Notes: generated by a model from the letters alone, not told the origin. Shown: positions 21,185 to 30,316, counted from the stretch's first letter. The stretch is 64,000 nt of DNA from Thermomonas sp. (GCF_023953935.1 NZ_JAMLIW010000001.1:496001-560000); one strand, 5' to 3'. Program-made: numbers and translations.

Positions 21185-21709
21185 TCACTTTTTCTTCGGC
21201 GCAATCATCATCACCATCTGCCGGCCTTCGAGGCGCGGCCTGGACTCGATGAGGATCTCTTCACCAAGGTCGGCCTCGATCCTGGCCGCCATCTCGCGGC
21301 CCAATTCCTGATGGCTCATCTCGCGGCCACGGAAGCGGATGTTGACCTTGATCTTGTCGCCCTCGGCCAGGAACTCGCGCATCTTGCGCATCTTGATCTG
21401 GTAGTCGCCTTCGTCCGTCACCGGGCGGAACTTGACTTCCTTGATCTCGACCTGGCGGGTCTTCTTCTTGGCTTCGTTGGCCTTCTTCTGCTGCTCGAAC
21501 TTGAACTTGCCGAAGTCCATGATCTTGCAGACCGGCGGATCGGCGTTCGGCTGGATCTCGACGAGGTCAAGTTCCTCGTCTTCGGCCATGCTCAGGGCTT
21601 CGTCGCGCGACAGCACGCCGATCATCTCGCCGTTGCTGCCAATGACGCGCACGCGCGGGACGCGGATCTCGTGATTGCGCCGGTTCTGCTTCGTGTCCGG
21701 GGTACTGAT
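21185..21709 (-). CDS. infC: Translation initiation factor IF-3
   Basis: The 174-residue IF-3, which binds the 30S subunit, checks the start codon and keeps subunits apart. The sequence TKQNRRNHEIRVPRVRVIGS leads into the N-domain, then PVCKIMDFGKFKFEQQKK and the C-domain VKFRPVTDEGDYQIK to GRQMVMMIAPKKK. No ATG lies in frame at the expected place. I chose ATC at 21709 because GGAG sits nine bases before it and the protein then begins ISTPDTKQN as in relatives. The in-frame TTG at 21724 overlaps this GGAG and has no site of its own. A rare start codon matches the autoregulated AUU of E. coli infC. Confidence 0.93.
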   Translation of the reverse strand: MSTPDTKQNRRNHEIRVPRVRVIGSNGEMIGVLSRDEALSMAEDEELDLVEIQPNADPPVCKIMDFGKFKFEQQKKANEAKKKTRQVEIKEVKFRPVTDEGDYQIKMRKMREFLAEGDKIKVNIRFRGREMSHQELGREMAARIEADLGEEILIESRPRLEGRQMVMMIAPKKK

Positions 21710-21747
21710 TGTGGCTGTCTCCAAACATGGACCCTTGCGGGCAAAGT

Positions 21748-21773
21748 GGCCGGTGATTCCGGAATCACCGGCC
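21748..21773. repeat. 26-bp perfect palindrome between thrS and infC
   Basis: The two 13-base halves (GGCCGGTGATTCC and its exact reverse complement) meet without a spacer. It lies 19 bases after the thrS stop and about 39 bases before the infC ATC start. As RNA it would form a stem of about eleven pairs closed by a small loop. The half contains GTGATTC, the heptamer of the intergenic arrays. Confidence 0.85.
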
Positions 21774-21792
21774 GGTTTTCAGCGGGCGCGGA

Positions 21793-23694
21793 TCAGCCCA
21801 CGCCCTGTTCACGCAAACGCGCGATGAAGGCATCGACGGTCATGCTGCCAAGGTCTTCCCCACCCCGCGTGCGCACCGACAGCGTGCCGTTTTCCTTCTC
21901 GCGATCACCGATCACCAGCAGGTACGGAACGCGCTGCAGCGTGTGCTCGCGGATTTTATAGCCGATTTTTTCATTCCGCAAATCCGAAACCACGCGGAAT
22001 CCTTGATTCGCAAGGGTTTTCCGAATCGCCTCCGCAGCATCGGCCTGGGCGTCGGTGATATTCATCACCACCGCCTGCAGCGGCGCCAGCCAGGCCGGCA
22101 ATTGCCCGGCGTGGTGTTCGATCAGAATGCCGATGAATCGCTCCATCGAACCGACGATGGCGCGGTGCAACATCACCGGATGGCGCTTCTGGCTGTGCTC
22201 GTCAATGTATTCAGCACCCAGCCGGCCCGGCATCATGAAATCGACCTGCATCGTGCCCAGCTGCCAGGTGCGGCCGATCGCATCCTTCAGGTGGTATTCG
22301 ATCTTCGGGCCGTAGAACGCGCCCTCGCCCGGCAGCTCCTCCCATTCCACGCCGGCCGCACGCAGCGCGCCGCGCAGGGAGTTCTCGGCCTTGTCCCAGA
22401 CCGCGTCGTCGCCCAGCCGCGGCTCCGGCCGCAGCGCCAGCTTGACCTGCACCTCGGTGAAACCGAAATCGGCATAGACCTGCATCGCCTGGGCGTGGAA
22501 GGCCGTCACCTCGGATTCGATCTGGTCCTCGGTGCAGAAGATATGGCCGTCGTCCTGGGTGAAACCGCGCACGCGCAGGATGCCGTGCAGCGCGCCGGAC
22601 GGCTCGTTGCGGTGGCAGCTGCCGAACTCGCCGTAGCGGATCGGCAGGTCGCGGTAGCTGCGCAGGCCCTGTTTGAAGATCTGCACATGGCCCGGGCAGT
22701 TCATGGGCTTCACCGCGTAGGTACGCTTTTCGGACTCGGTGAAGAACATGTTCTCCTTGTAGTTGTCCCAGTGCCCGGATTTCTTCCACAGCTCGACGTC
22801 GAGGATCTGCGGGCAGCGCACCTCGCCGTAGCCGGTCTTGCGGTAGAGCCGGCGCATGTAGTCTTCGACCACCTGCCAGATCGCCCAACCGCGCGGATGC
22901 CAGAACACCAGGCCCGGCGCTTCTTCCTGCAGATGGAACAGGTCCTGCTGCTTGCCGATCCGGCGGTGGTCGCGCTTTTCGGCCTCTTCCAGCATGTGGA
23001 CGTAGGCCTTGAGGTCCTTGTCGTTGAGCCAGGCGGTGCCGTAGATGCGGCTGAGCATCGCGTTGTGGTGATCGCCGCGCCAGTAGGCCCCGGCCACCTT
23101 CATCAGCTTGAAGCTGCGCAGCTTGTCGGTGCCGGGGACGTGCGGACCCCGGCACAGATCGGTGAACTCGCCCTGGGTGTAGAGCGAGAGCTCCTCGTTG
23201 CTCGGGATCGAAGCAATGATCTCGGCCTTGTAGTCTTCGCCAAGGTTCTTGAAGAAGGCGATGGCATCGTCACGCGACTTCACGCTGCGCGACAGCGGCA
23301 ACGCTTCTTTCACGATCTTGTGCATCTCCGCCTCGATCGCCGGCAGGTCTTCGGGCGTGAACGGCCGCTCGTAGGCGAAGTCGTAGTAGAAACCGTTGTC
23401 GATCACCGGGCCGATGGTCACCTGCGCGCCCGGAAACAGCCGCTGTACGGCTTGTGCCAGCAGGTGCGCGGTGGAGTGGCGCAGGATGTCGAGCGCTTCC
23501 GGTGATTTTTCAGTCACGATCGCCAGCGCGGCGTCATGATCGATGCGGAAGCTGGCGTCGACCAGCCGGTCATCGACCTTGCCGGCCAGGGTGGCCTTGG
23601 CCAGCCCCGCGCCAATGCTGGCGGCGACCTCGGCCACCGTCACCGGCGCGTCGAACGAACGGATGGAACCATCGGGAAGGGTGATATTGATCAT
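21793..23694 (-). CDS. thrS: Threonyl-tRNA synthetase
   Basis: The 633-residue class II synthetase that charges tRNA-Thr and edits serine. It has an N-terminal TGS domain ([20 protein letters not shown]), an editing domain with [16 protein letters not shown] and the HYDFA-like [10 protein letters not shown], catalytic motifs including [26 protein letters not shown] and [14 protein letters not shown], and a C-terminal anticodon domain ([17 protein letters not shown], then [11 protein letters not shown]). Zinc ligands appear as the Cys in MNCPGH and downstream histidines. A heptamer array lies six bases upstream of the ATG, and no clear ribosome site is seen. Confidence 0.97.
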   Translation of the reverse strand: MINITLPDGSIRSFDAPVTVAEVAASIGAGLAKATLAGKVDDRLVDASFRIDHDAALAIVTEKSPEALDILRHSTAHLLAQAVQRLFPGAQVTIGPVIDNGFYYDFAYERPFTPEDLPAIEAEMHKIVKEALPLSRSVKSRDDAIAFFKNLGEDYKAEIIASIPSNEELSLYTQGEFTDLCRGPHVPGTDKLRSFKLMKVAGAYWRGDHHNAMLSRIYGTAWLNDKDLKAYVHMLEEAEKRDHRRIGKQQDLFHLQEEAPGLVFWHPRGWAIWQVVEDYMRRLYRKTGYGEVRCPQILDVELWKKSGHWDNYKENMFFTESEKRTYAVKPMNCPGHVQIFKQGLRSYRDLPIRYGEFGSCHRNEPSGALHGILRVRGFTQDDGHIFCTEDQIESEVTAFHAQAMQVYADFGFTEVQVKLALRPEPRLGDDAVWDKAENSLRGALRAAGVEWEELPGEGAFYGPKIEYHLKDAIGRTWQLGTMQVDFMMPGRLGAEYIDEHSQKRHPVMLHRAIVGSMERFIGILIEHHAGQLPAWLAPLQAVVMNITDAQADAAEAIRKTLANQGFRVVSDLRNEKIGYKIREHTLQRVPYLLVIGDREKENGTLSVRTRGGEDLGSMTVDAFIARLREQGVG

Positions 23695-23699
23695 GGGGC

Positions 23700-23796
23700 G
23701 TGATTCGTGATTCGTGATTCGTGATTGAAAAAATGCGATGCATGACTTCGGCGGCTTTGGCTGCCACCAATCGCAAATCACCCATCGCGAATTGCG
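23700..23796. repeat. Paired heptamer array, copy B (before thrS)
   Basis: The left arm is GTGATTC three times and GTGATTG once (23700-23727). A 38-base core contains GGCGGCTTTGGC. The right arm (23766-23796) is decayed: CCAATCGC, AAATCACCC, ATCGCGAATTG. It sits six bases from the thrS start codon. Confidence 0.8.
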
Positions 23797-23798
23797 GA

Positions 23799-23826
23799 CA
23801 AAAAAAACGACGCCGCAGCGTCTTCG
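23799..23826 (-). terminator. Intrinsic terminator after tRNA-Val
   Basis: Read leftward, GACGC-TGCG-GCGTC is followed by G and eight T residues. It lies about 150 bases after tRNA-Val and about 105 bases before thrS. It probably ends the tRNA transcript; an attenuator role for thrS is possible but no leader peptide was seen. Confidence 0.75.
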
Positions 23827-23969
23827 GGGAGCCCACGGACAGCGGGCGCGAACGCGTTGGCGGGATCAATGCTGGCGGCTGCTAGTGTCCATGTCGCACG
23901 CTCGGCCGACGTTGCCGCGGGCCACCTGTTCCTCGATGCACTTTACACGCTGTCTCCACGCCGAAAGCG

Positions 23970-24044
23970 TGGTGGGCGGTACAGGGATCGAACCTGTGAC
24001 CCCTACCATGTCAAGGTAGTGCTCTACCGCTGAGCTAACCGCCC
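23970..24044 (-). tRNA. tRNA-Val (GAC)
   Basis: A 75-nt tRNA with encoded CCA. The acceptor arm pairs GGGCGGT with ACCGCCC, and the D arm reads TAGCTCAGCGGTAGAGCA. The anticodon arm is CTACC-TTGACAT-GGTAG with anticodon GAC for valine, and the T arm is CAGGTTCGATCCCTG. It stands alone between thrS and the divergent dipeptidase gene. Confidence 0.97.
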
Positions 24045-24068
24045 GATGCCCGCAGTGCGGGGGCGCGA

Positions 24069-24098
24069 ATTGTAGCGTGTTTGCCGGTGCGCGGACAA
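24069..24098 (-). promoter_or_regulatory. Promoter of tRNA-Val
   Basis: Read leftward, TTGTCC (24093-24098), an 18-base spacer and TACAAT (24069-24074) lie 24 bases upstream of the tRNA 5' end. This is good sigma-70 spacing and a five-of-six -10 box. Confidence 0.6.
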
Positions 24099-24223
24099 GC
24101 GCGCAGCGGCGCCGTGCTGGCGCCTTGCGGGCAGTCGCGGCGCGGCCGGCCATGACCTCTGGCCGGCCCGATCTTGCGGCAAACGTGCGACCATCCCGGG
24201 AATTCATCGACGACGGGACTGCC

Positions 24224-25483
24224 ATGAGACTGGCTCGGACGATCGCGGCTGCCGCCGTGCTGGCCGCCACCACCTGTGCCAACGCCGGCACCGGCCCGGC
24301 CACCATCAGCGCACACGCCCGCGCCGTGCAGGCGCAGGCCATCAACCTGGATACCCATCTCGACACCCCGGGGCTGTTCGCGCAGCCGGGCTGGAAGATC
24401 ACCGACCGCCATTCCTACCAGACCGACGGCTCCCAGGTGGACTACCCGCGCATGGTGGAAGGCGGCCTGGATGGCGGCTTCTGGGTGATCTACACCGGCC
24501 AGGGCACCCGCGACGCGGCCGGCAATCGCCAGGCCCGCGACGCCGGCCTCAGGCGACTGGCCGAAATCCGCGAGATGGTGGCCGCCAACCCGGACAAGTT
24601 CGAGCTGGCCACCACCGCCGACGATGCCGCGCGGATCAAGGCCGCCGGCAAGAAATCGGTCTACCTCAGCATGGAAAACGCCTCCCCGCTGGAACTGGAT
24701 CCCAGCCTGCTGCGTTTCTATTACAAGCAGGGCCTGCGCATGCTGTCGCTGGTGCATACCAGCCACAACGGTTTCGCCGATTCCGCCGGCATGGGCGTCG
24801 CCCCCGCAGGCGAGCACGGCGGCCTGAGCGCGCAGGGCAAGGCGCTGATCGCCGAGGCCAATCGACTCGGCATCCTGATCGACCAGTCGCACGCGTCCAA
24901 CGCCGTCTTCGACCAGATGCTGGAACTGAGCACGGCACCGATCATCCTCTCGCACAGCGGCGCCTACGATGTCTTCGCGCATTCGCGCAACATCGACGAT
25001 GCCCGCATCCGCGCGCTGGCTGCGAAGGGTGGCGTCATCCAGGTCAATTCGCTGGGCGGCTATCTGATCGACACCGGCGCCACGCCCGAGTACCGCGCCG
25101 AAATGCGCAAGCTGTGGGAATCGATGGGCAACTTCGATGCATTGACGCCCGAGCAGCGCGCGAAATTCCGGGCGCAGATGGAGGCGCTCGACGCGAAGTA
25201 CGGCATCCGCAAGGCCGATTTCGACGATTACATGCGCCACCTCCTGCACATCATCGAGGTGGCGGGCTGGGAGCACGTGGGCCTGGGCGCCGACTGGGAC
25301 GGCGGCGGCGGCGTCATCGGCTATGAAGACATCACCGCGCTGCCGAAGGTGGTGCAAGCCCTGCTGGACGCCGGCTACAGCGACGAGCAGGTGCAAGGCA
25401 TCCTGGGCGGCAACGTCGTGCGCCTGCTGCGGCAGGTGCAGGCGCTGGCCGATCCGCAGGCGGTGAAAGCCGCATTGGAATAA
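24224..25483 (+). CDS. Exported M19 family dipeptidase
   Basis: A 419-residue zinc peptidase of the membrane dipeptidase (renal dipeptidase) family, which cleaves dipeptides, often with D-residues at the C-terminus. A signal peptide of about 22 residues (MRLARTIAAAAVLAATTCANA) is followed by the NLDTHLDTP metal-binding start, YLSMENASPLE, LVHTSHNGFADS, GILIDQSHAS, PIILSHSGAYDVF and HVGLGADWDGG. These match the His and Asp metal sites of the family. A cysteine near the cleavage site is not a canonical lipobox. The frame is open upstream, but the start at 24224 gives the export signal. The GNAT-aminotransferase fusion gene follows 89 bases later on the same strand. Confidence 0.9.
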   Translation: MRLARTIAAAAVLAATTCANAGTGPATISAHARAVQAQAINLDTHLDTPGLFAQPGWKITDRHSYQTDGSQVDYPRMVEGGLDGGFWVIYTGQGTRDAAGNRQARDAGLRRLAEIREMVAANPDKFELATTADDAARIKAAGKKSVYLSMENASPLELDPSLLRFYYKQGLRMLSLVHTSHNGFADSAGMGVAPAGEHGGLSAQGKALIAEANRLGILIDQSHASNAVFDQMLELSTAPIILSHSGAYDVFAHSRNIDDARIRALAAKGGVIQVNSLGGYLIDTGATPEYRAEMRKLWESMGNFDALTPEQRAKFRAQMEALDAKYGIRKADFDDYMRHLLHIIEVAGWEHVGLGADWDGGGGVIGYEDITALPKVVQALLDAGYSDEQVQGILGGNVVRLLRQVQALADPQAVKAALE

Positions 25484-25572
25484 GCGGACCGGCGCAGCCG
25501 TCCAGGCCAAGGCAAGCGCGCGCCGAACGCGCACAGATCCAGGCAATCCGTCACACCGACAGGGGCCATGCG

Positions 25573-27276
25573 ATGGGATCCAGATTCACGACCCGCCTCG
25601 CCACCGGTTCGGACCGGGAGCAGATCTACCGGATTCGGCACGCGGTCTACGCGGAAGAACTCGGCCAACATCCGCGCAACGCCGAAGGGGCGCTGCGCGA
25701 TGCGCTGGATGCCGTCAACGACTACATCGTCGTGCTGGAACAGGATCGGGTGGTGGCCTTCGTCGCGATCACCCCGCCCACGGCCGGCACATTCTCGATC
25801 GACAAGTATTTCTCCCGCGCGGACCTGCCGATCCGGTTCCACGAGCGCCTGTACGAACTGCGGCTGCTGACCGTCTGCCACGGATATCGGCACGCGATGC
25901 TTCTGCGGCTGCTGGTCGAAGCCACCTTCGGCCACCTCCACGCGCTCGGCGCCACCGAAGCCATCGCGATCGGCCGGCAGGAAATCCTCGATCTGTACGA
26001 AGGCCTCGGCTTCCAGCGCCTCGGATTAAGCATCCAATCCGGACGCGTCAGCTACGAGTTGATGAAGATCGACGCGGAAGGCTTCCAGCGCCACGGCGCG
26101 CGGCTGCTCCGAGCATCGTCCGCACCAAGCGGCCAATCGAATCCTGAATCCGCGCCACCGGCCAAGGCCTACCACGGCGGCGCGTTTTTCGAAGCCATCG
26201 GCCCGCGCTTCGATGCGCTGGACGCAAAAGACGAGGTCATCAGCGCCGACGTGCTGGACGCGTGGTTTGATCCGGCACCGGAGGCGGTCGCGGCCATCGG
26301 CCAGCACCTGGCCTTCGCGATGCGCACCTCGCCGCCCACCCACGCCGAAGGCGTGCTGGAAACGCTGGCCGAATCCCGCGGATTGCCGCAGGCGCATTTC
26401 GCGCTGGGCGCGGGCTCGTCCGACCTGATGTTCCGGGCCATGCGCCTGTGGGTGGGCAAACACAGCCGCGTGCTGCTGCCGGATCCGACCTATGGCGAAT
26501 ACGGCCATCTTCTCGAACACGTGATCGGCTGCGACCTGCAGCGATTCGCGCTGACGGCGGAGACGGGCTATGCGATCGATCCGCAAGCACTGCGCGCCGA
26601 ATTCGCCCGCGGCCATGACTGGATTTTCCTGGTCAATCCGAACAGCCCGACCGGCACCACGCTGGAGCACGCCACGCTGGCCTCCCTGCTCGAATCCCTG
26701 CACCCGAACACCCATCTGTGGCTGGATGAAACCTATGTCGATTACGTCGAACCGGCGATGACGCTGGAACCGCTGGCCGCGGCGCACGGCCGGGTCGTAG
26801 TCTGCAAATCGCTGTCGAAGTGCTACGCCCTGTCCGGGCTTCGTGCGGCTTATCTGTGCGGCAATGCGGAGTTGATTGCGCAGGTGCGGCAGATCACGCC
26901 GCCGTGGGTGCTCGGCCTGCCAACCCAGATGGCCGTGGTCGCCGCGTTGCGCAATCGCGCTTACTACGAACTGCAATGGGCCACGACCCGCGCACTGCGC
27001 ATGCAGTTGGCGCAGGCGCTGGAAGCCATCGGGATTGGCGTGATCGGCGGACAGGCGAACTTCCTGCTGTGTTCGCTGCGCGATCGGGCGATCACGGCAT
27101 CGGAACTGATCGCCCGCTGCCGCCAGCGCAAATTGTTTTTGCGCAGTCTCGACAATTTCGGCACGCGGATCGATGCGTGGACCTTCCGGATCGCGGTCAA
27201 GGACGCGCGCACCAACCAGCGCATGCTCGCGATCCTCACCGAGGCCCTGCCCGACGCCGGGACAGTGTCATCGTGA
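25573..27276 (+). CDS. Fusion of GNAT-type acyltransferase and PLP aminotransferase
   Basis: A 567-residue two-domain protein. Residues 1 to about 170 look like a GNAT acyltransferase, with RIRHAVYAEELGQ near the start, a feature shared with autoinducer-synthase and N-acyl amino acid synthase folds, and AIAIGRQEILDLYEGLGFQRLG at its end. A low-complexity linker (about 178-196) leads to a class I/II aminotransferase of HisC/CobD type. This shows GAGSSDLMFRAMRLWVG, DPTYGEYGHL, VNPNSPTGT (from about 354), WLDETYVDY, and SLSKCYALSGLR with the PLP lysine at 416. Substrates are unknown. The two activities could act in turn on an amino acid derived metabolite. The ATG has AGGGG eight bases upstream. 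The stop codon lies in a heptamer repeat. Confidence 0.85.
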   Translation: MGSRFTTRLATGSDREQIYRIRHAVYAEELGQHPRNAEGALRDALDAVNDYIVVLEQDRVVAFVAITPPTAGTFSIDKYFSRADLPIRFHERLYELRLLTVCHGYRHAMLLRLLVEATFGHLHALGATEAIAIGRQEILDLYEGLGFQRLGLSIQSGRVSYELMKIDAEGFQRHGARLLRASSAPSGQSNPESAPPAKAYHGGAFFEAIGPRFDALDAKDEVISADVLDAWFDPAPEAVAAIGQHLAFAMRTSPPTHAEGVLETLAESRGLPQAHFALGAGSSDLMFRAMRLWVGKHSRVLLPDPTYGEYGHLLEHVIGCDLQRFALTAETGYAIDPQALRAEFARGHDWIFLVNPNSPTGTTLEHATLASLLESLHPNTHLWLDETYVDYVEPAMTLEPLAAAHGRVVVCKSLSKCYALSGLRAAYLCGNAELIAQVRQITPPWVLGLPTQMAVVAALRNRAYYELQWATTRALRMQLAQALEAIGIGVIGGQANFLLCSLRDRAITASELIARCRQRKLFLRSLDNFGTRIDAWTFRIAVKDARTNQRMLAILTEALPDAGTVSS

Positions 27277-27293
27277 TTGGTGATTGGTGATCC
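27273..27293. repeat. One-sided heptamer repeat, copy C
   Basis: GTGATTG twice and then GTGATCC (27273-27293). The TGA of the preceding fusion gene is taken from the first heptamer. No matching right arm is visible in the following 90 bases, so this appears to be a half or decayed copy. Confidence 0.75.
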
Positions 27294-27380
27294 GGAGTCG
27301 GCGGTTGGCAGAGCGTCCACGTCAATGAGGACGAGGATGCCTGACCGAAGCCACGCCGCGCCCAGCCTGTCGCGCTTCCG

Positions 27381-29429
27381 TCACAGCCCAGCCGCGCGCA
27401 ACCGCCGAATCTGGTCGCGCACCTGCGCCGCCGCCTCGAACTCCAGATCGCGGGCGTGCTGGTGCATCTGCTGTTCCAGCGCGTGGATCTTCGCCTCCTG
27501 TTCGCGCGGCGACAGGCGCTGGTAGTCCAGCTCCGGCTCGGCCACGCGTTTGAGCTTGCCGCGTCCCTTCAGCTCGCCCGGCTCGGCGCGCGCGCCTTCC
27601 ATCACGTCGCGCACCGCGCGCTGCACCGACTGCGGAACGATCCCGTGCTCGGCGTTGAAGGCGATCTGGCGACTGCGGCGGCGGTCGGTCTCATCGATGG
27701 CCGCACGCATCGAACGGGTGATGCCGTCGGCATACAAGATCGCCTTGCCGCGCAGGTTGCGCGCAGCGCGGCCGATGGTCTGGATCAATGACCCGGTGCT
27801 GCGCAGGAAACCTTCCTTGTCGGCGTCGAGGATGGCCACAAGCGAGACCTCCGGCATGTCCAGGCCTTCGCGCAGCAGGTTGATACCCACCAGCACGTCG
27901 AACATCCCGAGCCGCAGGTCGCGAATGATCTCCACCCGCTCCACCGTTTCCACATCGGAGTGCAGATAGCGCACCTTGACGTCGTGCTCGGACAGATACT
28001 CGGTAAGGTTCTCGGCCATGCGCTTGGTCAGCGTCGTCACCAGCACGCGATCGCCCATCGCCACGCGCTCGTGGATTTCCCCGAGCAGGTCATCCACCTG
28101 GGTCGCCACCGGGCGGATCTCGACCTCGGGATCGACCAGCCCGGTCGGGCGCACCACCAGTTCGACGATCTCGTCGCCCGCTTCGCTCATTTCATACGGC
28201 CCGGGCGTGGCCGACACATAGACGCTGCGCGGTGCGCGCGCCTCCCATTCCTCGAATTTCAGCGGCCGGTTGTCCAGCGCCGACGGCAGCCGGAAGCCGA
28301 ACTCGACCAGGGTTTCCTTGCGCGAGCGGTCGCCCTTGTACATCGCGCCGATCTGCGGAATCGTCACGTGCGATTCATCGACCACCAGCAGCGCATCGGC
28401 CGGCAGGTAGTCGAACAGGGTTGGCGGCGGCTCGCCCGGCTGGCGCCCGGTCAGGTGGCGTGAATAGTTTTCGATACCGCTGCAGTAGCCCACTTCGGCC
28501 ATCATTTCCAGATCGAACTGGGTACGCTGCTGCAGGCGCTGCGCTTCGACCAGCTTGTTGTTGGCGTACAGGTATTCCAGCCGCTGCCGCAGCTCCTGCT
28601 TGATCGTCTCGATCGCCGCCAGCGTGCGCTCGCGCGGGGTGGCGTAATGGGTCTTGGGATAGACCACGTAGCGCGGCAGCCGGCGCAGGATCTGACCGGT
28701 GAGTGGATCGAACATCGACAACTGCTCGATCTCGCCATCGAACAATTCGATCCGCAGCGCCTCCAGATCGGATTCGGCCGGGAACACGTCCACGGTCTCG
28801 CCGCGCACGCGGAAGGTGCCGCGATCGAGCACCAGCTCGTTGCGGGTGTATTGCAACGTAGTGAGATGGCGCAGCAACTCGCGCTGGTCGATGCGCTCGC
28901 CGCGCGACAGGATCAAGCGCATCGCCAGATAATCTTCCGGCGCGCCGAGGCCGTAGATCGCCGACACCGAGGCCACCACGATCGTGTCGCGGCGCGACAG
29001 CAGCGCCTTGGTCGCCGCCAGCCGCATCTGCTCGATGTGATCGTTGATCGAACTGTCCTTCTCGATGAAGGTATCGGTCGACGGCACGTAGGCCTCGGGC
29101 TGGTAGTAATCGTAATAGCTGACGAAATACTCCACCGCGTTGTGCGGAAAGAACGCCTTGAACTCGCCGTAGAGCTGCGCGGCCAGGGTCTTGTTCGGCG
29201 CCATCACCAGGGTGGGTTTTTGCACCCGCTGGATCACGTTGGCCACGGTGTAGGTCTTGCCCGAGCCGGTGACGCCCAGCAGCACCTGCCTAGCCAGCCC
29301 GTTCTCGAACCCGGCGACGAGCTTCTCGATCGCCTGCGGCTGGTCGCCCGCCGGCTGGTAGGGCGCGGTCAGCTCGAAACGATCCGAGTGGGTGGCCAAC
29401 TCGACGTCGGTGGGGACGGCTGAAGTCAT
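27381..29429 (-). CDS. uvrB: Excinuclease ABC subunit B
   Basis: The 682-residue DNA helicase-like subunit of nucleotide excision repair, which verifies damage and hands it to UvrC. Walker A is [14 protein letters not shown]. The beta-hairpin region shows [21 protein letters not shown], helicase motifs include DESHVTIPQ, and [19 protein letters not shown] and the C-terminal UVR domain ([23 protein letters not shown]) close the protein. Length is typical of the family. No LexA-type box was recognised upstream, so SOS control is not supported here. Confidence 0.97.
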   Translation of the reverse strand: MTSAVPTDVELATHSDRFELTAPYQPAGDQPQAIEKLVAGFENGLARQVLLGVTGSGKTYTVANVIQRVQKPTLVMAPNKTLAAQLYGEFKAFFPHNAVEYFVSYYDYYQPEAYVPSTDTFIEKDSSINDHIEQMRLAATKALLSRRDTIVVASVSAIYGLGAPEDYLAMRLILSRGERIDQRELLRHLTTLQYTRNELVLDRGTFRVRGETVDVFPAESDLEALRIELFDGEIEQLSMFDPLTGQILRRLPRYVVYPKTHYATPRERTLAAIETIKQELRQRLEYLYANNKLVEAQRLQQRTQFDLEMMAEVGYCSGIENYSRHLTGRQPGEPPPTLFDYLPADALLVVDESHVTIPQIGAMYKGDRSRKETLVEFGFRLPSALDNRPLKFEEWEARAPRSVYVSATPGPYEMSEAGDEIVELVVRPTGLVDPEVEIRPVATQVDDLLGEIHERVAMGDRVLVTTLTKRMAENLTEYLSEHDVKVRYLHSDVETVERVEIIRDLRLGMFDVLVGINLLREGLDMPEVSLVAILDADKEGFLRSTGSLIQTIGRAARNLRGKAILYADGITRSMRAAIDETDRRRSRQIAFNAEHGIVPQSVQRAVRDVMEGARAEPGELKGRGKLKRVAEPELDYQRLSPREQEAKIHALEQQMHQHARDLEFEAAAQVRDQIRRLRAAGL

Positions 29430-29600
29430 CTGGATTCTTTGCCTGCAACAGCACAGTTTAGCGCGACACCGGGGCTCGGCTCGGCTACGAAATTTCCGAA
29501 CCGAGACCGGCGCGAATTCCCATGCCGCAACGCGGCAGTCGCTGATCGCCGGAATGCGCCTTGCTGCCTAACCTGAACGCACGCCATCGGGAGCCGAGCC

Positions 29601-30131
29601 ATGCGCATCGTGCAAGCAGGATTCACCCTCATCGAGCTGTCCGTCATCACCGGCATCCTTGGAATTCTGGCCAGCATTGCGCTGGGGCCGTTTTCCGGCC
29701 TGATCGAGCAGCAACGCGCGACGGCGGCGATCGAAGCGCTGCAATCCCACATGGCGCTGGCGCGGAGCACCGCCATTTCCCGCAACCGTGCCACCATCCT
29801 GTGCCCGAGTCGGGACAGCCACACCTGCAACAACGACACCGACTGGAGCGGTGGCTGGCTGCTGTACGTTGATGAAAACCGCAATCGTCGGCCCGATGCC
29901 AGGGGTGAAATCCTGCGCGTCGACCTGCGCAGCAACAACCGATCCTTGCGCATTGCCAGCAGCAGCGGTCGCCGCCAACTGCGCTATCACTCCGACGGCT
30001 CCAGCGCCGGGACCAACCTGACGCTCTCGATCTGCGGCCGCAGCGACAACCTTCTTGGGCAGGTCATCGTCAACAACATCGGCCGCCCGCGCAGCCAACG
30101 TCCGCGCACGCCCACTGCCTGCCCGATCTGA
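29601..30131 (+). CDS. fimT: FimT/GspH-type pseudopilin
   Basis: A 176-residue minor type IV pilin. The N-terminus MRIVQAGFTLIELSVITGIL has the prepilin cleavage site G7/F8, with glutamate at mature position 5 and a hydrophobic helix. The following globular domain matches GspH/FimT, with cysteines in LCPSRDSHTC forming a likely disulfide. The C-terminal tail contains GRPR, which fits the GRxR DNA-binding motif described for FimT proteins that act in natural transformation. A role in DNA uptake is therefore plausible. It stands alone, divergent from uvrB, without other pilin genes nearby. Confidence 0.85.
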   Translation: MRIVQAGFTLIELSVITGILGILASIALGPFSGLIEQQRATAAIEALQSHMALARSTAISRNRATILCPSRDSHTCNNDTDWSGGWLLYVDENRNRRPDARGEILRVDLRSNNRSLRIASSSGRRQLRYHSDGSSAGTNLTLSICGRSDNLLGQVIVNNIGRPRSQRPRTPTACPI

Positions 30132-30177
30132 ATCGACTCGACCGGCGTAAGCAAGTCCAGCCCGGCTGGGTTCGGCC

Positions 30178-30206
30178 TTGCTCACTTCACGCCAGGCAAG
30201 TATCAT
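30178..30206 (+). promoter_or_regulatory. Promoter of tRNA-Phe
   Basis: TTGCTC (30178-30183), a 17-base spacer and TATCAT (30201-30206) lie 20 bases before the tRNA 5' end. Confidence 0.6.
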
Positions 30207-30226
30207 GCGCGGCTCGCGACATGATT

Positions 30227-30302
30227 GGCTCGGTAGCTCAGTTGGTAGAGCAGGGGATTGAAAATCCCCGTGTCGGCGGTTCGATTCCGTCCCGAGCCAC
30301 CA
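30227..30302 (+). tRNA. tRNA-Phe (GAA)
   Basis: A 76-nt tRNA with encoded CCA. The acceptor arm pairs GGCTCGG with CCGAGCC, and the D arm reads TAGCTCAGTTGGTAGAGCA. The anticodon arm is GGGGA-TTGAAAA-TCCCC with anticodon GAA, and the T arm is GGCGGTTCGATTCCGTC. Confidence 0.98.
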
Positions 30303-30316
30303 CCCTCAAACGCAAG

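Noticed and set aside
23799-23826. Threonine attenuator or T-box controlling thrS
   Set aside because: The terminator is real, but there is no threonine-rich leader peptide or T-box motif. It fits best as the end of the tRNA-Val transcript.
29430-29600. LexA box upstream of uvrB
   Set aside because: No TTAGTANTACTAA or CTG-N10-CAG type site with good symmetry was seen.
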